Shown here piece after piece: positions 60,001-64,000 of a DNA stretch of 64,000 nucleotides. Made by a program: the position numbers and the translations under genes. Positions within the stretch are counted from its first letter, which is position 1, and each line of letters starts with the position of its first letter. Source of the stretch: Akkermansia sp. N21116. Lineage in GTDB: Bacteria; Verrucomicrobiota; Verrucomicrobiia; Verrucomicrobiales; Akkermansiaceae. A model generated the notes under the pieces. It was not told where the DNA came from. It saw only the letters and a list, made by a program, of their open reading frames with translations, and did no database searches. The DNA is taken from NCBI RefSeq assembly GCF_029854705.2, contig NZ_CP139035.1:2418001-2482000 (forward strand), given 5' to 3'.

Positions 60001-63000
60001 AGAAAGCGTCGAAGCCGTCGAACTCAGCGTCAATGTTCCGGCATTGAGTATGGTGTCACCTCCAACCGTCATGTATCCCAAAATCTCCGCCTTGCCGCCC
60101 GACATCGTGAAGTTGCCGGAAACAGCAATGGAATTGATGCCCTCTTGCATCATCAGAGAACCGTCATTGGCAATTTCAAGACTGCTCGCCGTAATAGACG
60201 AAGTTTTGTTGCCGGCACCTACCAGAAATTCGTCGGAAATCGTCAGTTTGCCATTCGCCGTCAATCGACCATCGGTCAATGTCGTCCGGGCCAGGTTGAT
60301 ATCGCCATTGACCTGCAGGGAACTGTTGCCGGAGAGGACAAGATCCCCCGTCGAATCAAAGTTCCCGGAAACAACCAGTCCGGAATTCGAACCAATTGTC
60401 ACGGTCCCTGCATTGGAAACCCGCTGCAAGGTGCCTTCTACATTATTGAAGGTCGCGGAAGCCGTTGAGGCAACATCCAGTAACCCCGTCAGGGAGTCGC
60501 CCAGATTGAAGGCCGCATCCGAGTTTGCGCCTACAGTCACGCCGCCAAACGAGTTGGAGCCCTTGCTGACAAAGGTGGTGTCCACGAGCTGCAAATTGCC
60601 GATGTCGGACTGGCGAGCCGCCAGAGTCAATCCATCGCCCTTGACCGTCAGGGAATCAAGAATCACCTGTCCCCCCCAAGTCACAGAGCCATCCGTCATC
60701 ATCGTCACGTTCGTCCCGGCAAGGTTTTTGCCCTGATCGTCCTTCACGGACATGTTGACATTGTCGCCGGAGAGGGAAAGAAGTCCGGACGTACCGACTG
60801 CATTCTTGTGCCCCAGCACCAAATCACCGGCACTGTAATAGATGTCGCCGGAGAAGACGCTTTCCGCCTGATTGTTGAAGGACATCGTTCCCGAACCATC
60901 GATATCGAGGCGTCCAGCGCCTATCAACGCGCCGTTGAGCACCATATCGTTATTCAGCGACAAGGTGCCGAAGCCCGACATCGTCAGGCTGCTGCCCATC
61001 TCCCACTTACGGTCAACAATCACATGTGCGGAGCCATCGGCTTCCGTGCCATTGAAGATCAATCCATTGGCCAGAGGATTCTCATTGGTTCCATTCAGGA
61101 GCAATTCGCCGCTGCTCACCTTCACCCAGTTGGTGATGGTACCGCCAGCGGACACCGTTGCAGAACCTCCTTCCAGCAGGAGAGCTCCATGGAGCGTCCC
61201 CAGGACATCCAGATGCCCCGTCGGCTTCACCACCGTCGTATCCACCTGGAGGGAAGCACCGTTATTGACGGAGACAAAAGCATTGTTGCTGACGGAAGCT
61301 TCGCGGGCGTAGTTGGTACCCGTCAACGTCATCGTTCCGCCGGCCACGTCAAGCATGCCGAAAATGGAAGAATCCGTCATATCGAAACGGCTGCCCTCAT
61401 CGTCGGTGATGGTGATGTCTCCCGTATGAAGGATATTGGTCAAAGTCAGCGTCGAACCGCCGGAAATCGTCAGTTTGCCGGCAAGAAGAGCCTTGTCGGC
61501 AGAGGATAATCCCGTCGCACTCAAGCCCGATCCTTCCAATACAAGAGTATTGCCGACAGAACCGAAATCATGCCCCGCCTCCGATGTTTCCAAGACAACC
61601 TGCGAGGAAGCAACCGTCATATCTCCCGAAACACCCAGTCTGCCATAAACAGTCAACTCCGTATCAGCGTCCATATCAAGACTGCCGGTAGCAAAGGTCG
61701 TACGCTTATCCACCAGGATAAAGGCATCGTCACTCAACAAGGTATTGCCCTTCACAGACAATGTTCCTCCTCCGGTCAAATCCAATCCCCCATAGGATAC
61801 CATCATGTCCCCGGTCACGGAAAAAGAGTCGTCTATATACAGCTGGTTCCCTCCGGACACTCCCAGTGAACCGGTAAGCATGGAAAAACCGCTGAAATGC
61901 GCCAATTCACGCATATCATCCGAATCATTCACCAGGAGAAGGGTTCCTTCTCCTCCATCCATTTCGAGATTGATGTTGGAAAGGTCCAATCTTCCGCCCT
62001 CGTCGCTCTCTCCGGAATCGTAAATTTCCATTATGGCAGCGGACACTTTCCGCATGGAAGAACCATTGGTTCCGATCGACAAGACTCCGTTGACAAACAC
62101 ATCTCCCAAGTCGGACTCAACCGGGCCTATAGCCCTCAAATTCAAGGTCGTCCCCAAATCAATGAACATTCCGGAGGAACTGACAATGCTTCCGTAGACA
62201 TGCGATTCTCCGGCTTCTTGAATAAACTGCCCGGATAAGGACACATTGTTCACTCCTTCTTTCAGATTCAGAGCACCCGCACCCGAGATGGTCAAATCCG
62301 CCGCCTGCAGCAACGATGTCGTATTGCCGACGCTTGAAGCCACGGTTCCTTGAACCTTGAGATTGCCTTCCAAGGCAATCGTGGCATTGCCCAGGAATGT
62401 TTCCGCCAGGGAAGCATCATTTTCCCCCCCGTTTTCCACAGTCAGGGAACTATCCTTGACCGTCAGCGTCCCCGTCGACACCAGGGAAGCAGCATCGTCT
62501 CCAGAGCCGGAAACGATCAAAGCCGTCTTGCCGGACAAAGTCAGAGCCCCGGCATTATCGATACTCTTCACCAGAGAGACAATGGAGGAAACCACGCCAT
62601 TCAGGAAGATTTCCCCATCAGTGGCAGTCGTCACGGTACCATTGACCGAACCGCCCGTATTGACAACAATACTCCCATTTTCCGCATCCAGATTCGTCAA
62701 TATATTGGCGCCGTTACTGATGAGCGAACCGCCCGATACATGGACATTACCGAGGGAAGAACCGTTGCCTGCCAAAGTAAACGACTTGTCTCCCGATTTA
62801 TTGAACGTACCCAGACTGACGGTCCCGAGCCATGCGGAATCCTGCAGTGTCACGACATTCAGAATGTCGCCCGTCATATTCTTGGATTGCTCAATCGTGC
62901 CGGATACACTCTGACGACCAATCGTCATTGATGCATCGGAGTTCTGGAACGCCAGAGTTCCCTTGGATCCGAGAGCGTTTGTCGACGTCAAAGTCAACAT

Positions 63001-64000
63001 GCCGGCACTGTACCTGATATCGGTTTCATGCGTACCGGAGGCCCCCAAGGACATAGTTCCTTCGCCAGTCACCGTCAGGACGCCGTTTCCGGACAAATCG
63101 CCCGCCAGGTTGAAGGCTCCTTCCTTCTCAATGGAGATTTGCCCGTACCCCAGCATTTCCAGATGATTGTCGGCATTCCAGATACCTTCGACATTCATCT
63201 GTGCCGGAGAATTCCCGGAAGTGCCGGAAAGAACCAGACTGCCTCCCACAGATCCCCGGACATAATGGAAAATGCCTTCGCTGATCATCAGATCACCCGT
63301 CAGGGTTCCGGCATCCCGATCATTCCCCATATTGACTGAACCTCCAGAGATACGAACGCTGCCCTCCATCGTTCCGTAAATGTTCAGCACGGCATCGGCA
63401 TTGACGGTCGTCGTCAGGGACTTGAAGATACTGCCGTCCAGCACTGTCATCTGCGTATCGCCGCTGATGGAAGCTTCCGTCGCCGTATTCATCGTTCCCG
63501 TGACGTTGAAGATGCCTCCATTCATGGTCAGCTTCCCGGCAATGTCGGAATCTTCCATGGTGAATTGATTGGGATTGTCCTTACCGGCGTTTTCCACCGT
63601 GACATTACCCGCCAACTTCACATGCGAAAATGCCAGAGTATTGCCTCCGGATCTTTCAAGCGTAATCGAGCCGCCCAAATTGGACCTGGAAGCAGCATCC
63701 GCAGATTTACCCTGAAGAGTCAGGGAAGAGCCGTCGCTCATCGCCACTGCCCCAAGCCTGCCAAGAGAATCTTTCTCAGAGGTCAGGGAAAGACTGCCGT
63801 ACGACAGGGACGTTTCCCCGTTCACGAGCAGTTCTCCTCCGTCCCATGCCATGGCTGCAGCATCGGCATCGACACCGACTATAGCCAGGTTGCCAAGAGT
63901 CAGAGTACCCGAACCGTTCACCTCCAAATTTCCATTCACCGTCATCGTTCCCGTAATGGCCGCAGATGACGATACTTGGGCGGAATTTCGGTCAAGGATC
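48028..64000 (-). CDS. Giant autotransporter adhesin-like protein with long tandem modules (N terminus outside window)
   Basis: The reading frame is open from base 64000, so start and signal peptide are missing; 5,323 residues are visible. The passenger is Ser/Thr/Gly/Asn-rich beta-helix sequence with many short strand repeats and six occurrences of a longer module of about 703-726 residues (see the repeat entry). Near the C terminus a pertactin-like autochaperone stretch (RYVVDIDILGSKSDMISVSGTATLNNATVELRQDF) is followed by a helix-rich linker (NINNEIVNNVTNITNVLEHIEALN). The barrel starts about 48,876 (NPNIQVWAQATGDHSELHG) and ends ITGNIGVVYTF with the terminal Phe. It would be exported through its own barrel to the cell surface. 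No enzyme domain was seen; the function is unknown, adhesion or a structural coat being the simplest guesses. Confidence 0.92.
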   Translation of the reverse strand, partial: ILDRNSAQVSSSAAITGTMTVNGNLEVNGSGTLTLGNLAIVGVDADAAAMAWDGGELLVNGETSLSYGSLSLTSEKDSLGRLGAVAMSDGSSLTLQGKSADAASRSNLGGSITLERSGGNTLAFSHVKLAGNVTVENAGKDNPNQFTMEDSDIAGKLTMNGGIFNVTGTMNTATEASISGDTQMTVLDGSIFKSLTTTVNADAVLNIYGTMEGSVRISGGSVNMGNDRDAGTLTGDLMISEGIFHYVRGSVGGSLVLSGTSGNSPAQMNVEGIWNADNHLEMLGYGQISIEKEGAFNLAGDLSGNGVLTVTGEGTMSLGASGTHETDIRYSAGMLTLTSTNALGSKGTLAFQNSDASMTIGRQSVSGTIEQSKNMTGDILNVVTLQDSAWLGTVSLGTFNKSGDKSFTLAGNGSSLGNVHVSGGSLISNGANILTNLDAENGSIVVNTGGSVNGTVTTATDGEIFLNGVVSSIVSLVKSIDNAGALTLSGKTALIVSGSGDDAASLVSTGTLTVKDSSLTVENGGENDASLAETFLGNATIALEGNLKVQGTVASSVGNTTSLLQAADLTISGAGALNLKEGVNNVSLSGQFIQEAGESHVYGSIVSSSGMFIDLGTTLNLRAIGPVESDLGDVFVNGVLSIGTNGSSMRKVSAAIMEIYDSGESDEGGRLDLSNINLEMDGGEGTLLLVNDSDDMRELAHFSGFSMLTGSLGVSGGNQLYIDDSFSVTGDMMVSYGGLDLTGGGTLSVKGNTLLSDDAFILVDKRTTFATGSLDMDADTELTVYGRLGVSGDMTVASSQVVLETSEAGHDFGSVGNTLVLEGSGLSATGLSSADKALLAGKLTISGGSTLTLTNILHTGDITITDDEGSRFDMTDSSIFGMLDVAGGTMTLTGTNYAREASVSNNAFVSVNNGASLQVDTTVVKPTGHLDVLGTLHGALLLEGGSATVSAGGTITNWVKVSSGELLLNGTNENPLANGLIFNGTEADGSAHVIVDRKWEMGSSLTMSGFGTLSLNNDMVLNGALIGAGRLDIDGSGTMSFNNQAESVFSGDIYYSAGDLVLGHKNAVGTSGLLSLSGDNVNMSVKDDQGKNLAGTNVTMMTDGSVTWGGQVILDSLTVKGDGLTLAARQSDIGNLQLVDTTFVSKGSNSFGGVTVGANSDAAFNLGDSLTGLLDVASTASATFNNVEGTLQRVSNAGTVTIGSNSGLVVSGNFDSTGDLVLSGNSSLQVNGDINLARTTLTDGRLTANGKLTISDEFLVGAGNKTSSITASSLEIANDGSLMMQEGINSIAVSGNFTMSGGKAEILGYMTVGGDTILNAGTLTLSSTASTLSSLGAILAQGGDLNLIGNGTHRMVNALSVSVSNGSQVVLDNTELKLSMGDGTLTLNNGSLSFVDNSVLGGHLLANGDDIAVTFDDKATIQGNLQVTGDSKLSMTGQGAQSLVMVGANLQVDAGSAANINKLNLTVNGSATVAGSLTLAAEGMEGFNFGRINKLEVVDGGSFSLIGADGVQSYFKSDIALTSPNSTAADDGSDVILGNVILEGNISVSADYNHLTLTNTTVQKNVTLAGTNNVFDMTGSSINGMLDISGGTLNLSGTNYAKSAAISGNDTVVNVGEKAVLEVDTTVVKPKGHLNVAGILNGALLLDGGSATLTGMDALISKDVTVTSGSLELTGTKLNSPIGGNLYLNGSSVSSAKVTLNSAWVFDHNIVMDGNGSLILNDSLVLNGILTGSGQLNVSGTGGLSLMTAASDSADQYQGDIYYSSTGDLTLGASNVIGSTGLLSLSVKDLNMFVTGDQGKNLIGRNVHMTTADSLTWSGQVSLDKLELSGEGLTLGARSSNIGTLIANEGDFLSLGSNTFGNVTLTGTSSANFTQGDRITGVLDIDSEASAVFNYVESSLQTITNAGSLTIGPNSLITVSTSFTSTGDLLLKDTSTLTVNGQLAMSRATLHNSRLQANGKLTISGDVKVADDNENSSIAADSLEITTGGSLAMNTGLNTVNVAGNLLMSDGTADISGVLTVGGNTLLTSGSLNLTSTSSTISSLGSIVAQGGRLNLIGSETHRIVNALSATIGNGSTIALDNTELLLSSGNGTLTLNNGTLSFANDSVLGGNLLAQGEDMFVTFTDTATIRGNVRIAGNSTLELSGTGTGSMMTLGSNMMVEQGSASIVNNLALNVNGTVTVNGSMELKTDVAGGFDFGRINQIDVANGGSFSFDGADGTQSRLKADIALSSPDSVSQDDGSILSLKNMTLDGSISVSADYNRLTLINSEVSKNVTLAGTTNVFDMTDSRVMGLLDIAGGTLNLDGTNYAKSASISGDSTTVNIGTNATLAVDTLVVKPKGHLGVAGILDGALLLDGGSATLTGANAQVSKDVTITSGILTLDASVGDTPLGGDLHFNGAQVSSAKASINNAWVFGGDVVMDGNGTLTLGNAMTMNGILTGKGQLNVTGTGALTLNKAADSSVDQFSGDMIYGSTGDLTLGASNVLGTSGLLTLSASGVNMFVTGNQSKSMSGHDVVMTVRDGAISWNGQMTLDSLTVSGDGLTLAARQSNIGSLVLNGGNFDSKGSNSFGNVTVNADNASFYHGDSISGTLTIAQLATTVFDQVESTLQQIQNEGNLTIGGNSAIIVTKSFDSTGDLLLTGNSALTVNGKVSLTQTTLENSSLTANGLMTVSGKVQVSADNTASSIVASSLDIAPSGSLMLDTGINSVKVAGNFLMSGGTASITGLLTVGSDTVLNGGTLTLTAASSTISSLGTVMAQGGDLNLVGVAGTQRLMNALSVDISKGSHVTLDNAELKLSQGDGTLNLKNGRLSFTNNSILGGNLLANGQDIALDFTDTAAIQGNVKIAGDSTLSLTGQGVGSLVTIQGSVVVEQGSSSLIDKLSLDVGGTTTVSGTMNLGAAGLAGFDFGRMNHVDVIDGGSFKLVGADGTASRLKADFALSSPNSTALNNGSTLELGNMILDGSISVSADYNHLILTDTTVQKNVTLAGTTNVFDMTDSSINGLLDISGGTLNLNGRNYAKSAAISGNDTEVNIGKDAVLEVDTTVVKPKGQLNVEGLLDGALLLDGGSATLTGMNALVSKDVTITSGLLTLTDTKTNSPIGGDLHFNGTSVSAAKAAVNSIWAFDNDVVMDGNGSLMLNESMTLNGILTGKGQLNISGSGSLTLATAAALKDQFTGNIDYSAGDLILGASDVLGTIGSLNLASSSTVNMFVTGTHSKELLGNSVAMTTNDNVDWKGHINLTSLTVEGSGLSIDNRNSSIDSLTVNSGGFASAGGNTFGEVTAKANAIFNAGDKLTSSLAVFGTATQVDLNNVTASLKSVTNEGTLNLKDYSAVNVSGTMNSTGTLNVIDSSLNVAGGNLTLVQANLINGDITVAQELVLTGTVQVSDLPGNANVASSVSVGSLQVEGGHLILDKGINALNATDTFTLSQGTVTVRGSMGIGTSTTVSGGTLSLIIAGNTVSSLGKAVVNGGTVNLTGSDLDHRAVSAGSLTMNNSAEVNLDNVFLSLDSGNGVLSLNGGTLNFRNGSVLHGNMAVNGSNSLSFEDTAQITGNVDVVGTKGAPTELVVTGGIGSSLKIGGDVKISSDSDMIVDDLLLDIQGRTTVSGHLTVQVNDLARGTVGVASDSFINIGTVEIRDNGHVDLLGSHLGSLTLEDGSTFTGSGFKGSITMVNQGVGVSNSLNMDHVYLLGDVTMAKGGDDNSFLMTDSHIEGDLIMEAGDLTLTGTNFAKNAYISSKADLIGDTDSFEVKNTIVKEDGHLTIGGDSGTSTLNGILWLADGGQATLNLGGVIKKDVTIENGSLHYFGGKVEGNLNMNGDTRGVARIDLGTHWNNGDELSVHSINMKSYGAIALAGMNMRVNGGQEAGDPILKGIGLAGSGILEVSGGGTLSLDASGTHTGDIDVSSSSLVLNAVNALGTRGTLNAKNVMMIVNEDQDKNIAGSDLTMVTSGTKTVNWNGAITLDHLLVDGDLNLASSGSVIDFLELSSGAFASTGKGVNTFGDILAHAGSSAVFNKTDQVGGKVQTEAVTGDSSSLIVFDGTHTNVASIDNAGELVLKNNADISVTGNVDDTGRIVMNNSNLAASGNMTVTEVTTEGAGSSNIAADNLTVSGSLTMESGTNHVDVKTEMNVDGDATVNGSMTVGGQLNVNQGGSLDLSLSDSTSNLGDVSVSGDLAISGGETQKKTVHADSMTVNGGGSAELNNVNLNLTGNGSLVLEGLSDDEIASLEMNSSTVIGNVITKGDYTDLTMSNSSIIGNLEVNGGWFTIDGRNQVSGNATIQENAHVVVKKDSSLESGVISLAPDGDLTVNEGGSLGNSSISFGGEDSDEFGGNRTVSFEGDNQKLSGNVIVNADGTIQAGTVDSDDGSVTEGTLTISGALVGTDHTLHLVTNGDNSSIKINSSNDGFSSDVDLSGHLILSANNALGKGGVLIVGEDSTVTTDNGRNGFGSLEIGKNISGTVLNLETLNNTTLSGDLENLGSLNKTGSKELLLNGGGTIIGSFNVMDGSAVVDGAHTVYEVGNINVASDTSMKFIGESTVKGNSEDSLLTSSGTVFIKNATVELDVLVNDGSLTLDDNAEVLGDMILNNGELNLSGTGLKLDEGGRIILQSSDTIEEASRTMNVKQDLTLGGALVVNADGVLNVSTNRNLYLAGSLEGNAELALQGRGKVTIQNSSDQFSGTLSVGDYSTLVGETSGAFGNASSTLKISGERAVVTTGKDGAVDSVSFEGKLDSNGKNFEMKTWNDTYWNGVLAGTGTMNKTGDGRLVLDKRTSDDITDTMDINVKTGELILDRMVSGDITLSGGTTLSGHSGTTGAVIANAYSSKDAVIEVGSVNNKGEITTLNMGSLTMGSSSRYVVDIDILGSKSDMISVSGTATLNNATVELRQDFYTLEQEKVVADKSRWTILESGDLVGSFSGKVDHDLYYYNVEVEQVDNHVDLVLHLNYKGQNIYNINNEIVNNVTNITNVLEHIEALNPDGEMGKVIENLKDVNGEDNIKNALESIGGLCLTPLMQTQIDRNNNHMRIMRSAVDNTSWKMATKNPNIQVWAQATGDHSELHGDGNGSGYKRDAWGGTVGVERAFQMYKLQAGMAFSYDSEDWTAMGNKNRNNTSYLDFYVRKDTKQWHHYGLVGLSQTDIGADRTVAFGNYYNKALGDTSAFATYASYEAAYDARVRQDSVFQLIGQVQIGYHTIDGYTEHGPIGNAGLNIEGQNALSVELGVGGRYYESFSSIFDDAPAARVGFKALFTYDAADQGAPTHASFIADPSTSYFMKPARESRYGGLFGIDLTMPYDQNVSFYMGGTFEVKSSANNITGNIGVVYTF
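52882..63558 (-). repeat. In-frame tandem coding modules of about 2.1 kb
   Basis: The same landmark (protein pattern around DMTDSSINGLLDISGG, with variants) recurs at 52882, 55012, 57142, 59269, 61378 and 63556. The spacings are 2130, 2130, 2127, 2109 and 2178 bp, all multiples of three. A second landmark, TTVVKPKGHLNVAGIL, recurs at the same period (near 52720, 54844, 56974, 59101 and 61213). The three inner modules are the most alike; the outermost (52.9 and 63.6 kb) are the most diverged. More copies may lie beyond the window. Confidence 0.85.

Noticed and set aside
48223-63969. Many long open frames on the plus strand opposite the largest autotransporter
   Set aside because: They recur with the same 2.1-kb period as the real gene, have no recognisable domains and are shadows of its repeat codons.

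Overview
The window looks like a chromosome segment from a gut Verrucomicrobium, most likely an Akkermansia relative. This is inference from gene content. Secreted mucin-glycan hydrolases (a GH95 fucosidase, a sialidase-fold protein and a GH35 beta-galactosidase) sit beside very large autotransporters, one of them built like the polymorphic membrane proteins of Chlamydia, which is also in the PVC superphylum. Most starts lack a clear Shine-Dalgarno sequence. No rRNA, tRNA, CRISPR array, transposase or integrase was recognised.

Layout. 1-4.8 kb: the end of a type II secretion / type IV pilus operon with two tandem PilB/GspE ATPases, a PilC/GspF membrane protein and a GspG-like pseudopilin, closed by a strong terminator. 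4.8-8.0 kb: an AT-rich leader bounded by an 18-bp perfect inverted repeat, then a Pmp-like autotransporter whose passenger and barrel are in different frames. 8.0-12.8 kb: GH95 fucosidase and, convergent, a BNR/Asp-box sialidase-like protein. 12.8-14.4 kb: a pyridoxamine-phosphate-oxidase-fold protein and an ankyrin lipoprotein. 14.5-21.9 kb: a Yej-type peptide ABC importer with five genes (two permeases, a binding lipoprotein and two ATPases). 22-24.4 kb: GH35. 24.4-32.6 kb: housekeeping genes: pheST, a Nif3-family protein, an RluD-family pseudouridine synthase, infC and thrS. 32.6-44.9 kb: a second inverted-repeat-bounded AT-rich leader and a 3,898-residue autotransporter. 45.1-47.8 kb: a sulfonate/nitrate/taurine-type ABC importer. 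48.0-64.0 kb: a second giant autotransporter on the minus strand, more than 5,300 residues and still open at the window edge, containing long in-frame tandem modules.

How the genes may work together. The hydrolases would remove fucose and sialic acid caps and then galactose from host glycans. The peptide and small-anion importers would take up released nutrients. The autotransporters would form the variable surface of the cell. The most unusual features are the inverted repeats in front of both autotransporters whose upstream regions are visible (possible invertible or regulated promoters), the single-base frame break in the Pmp-like gene, the roughly 2.1-kb coding repeats in the largest autotransporter, and the sharp composition change inside the 3,898-residue one.
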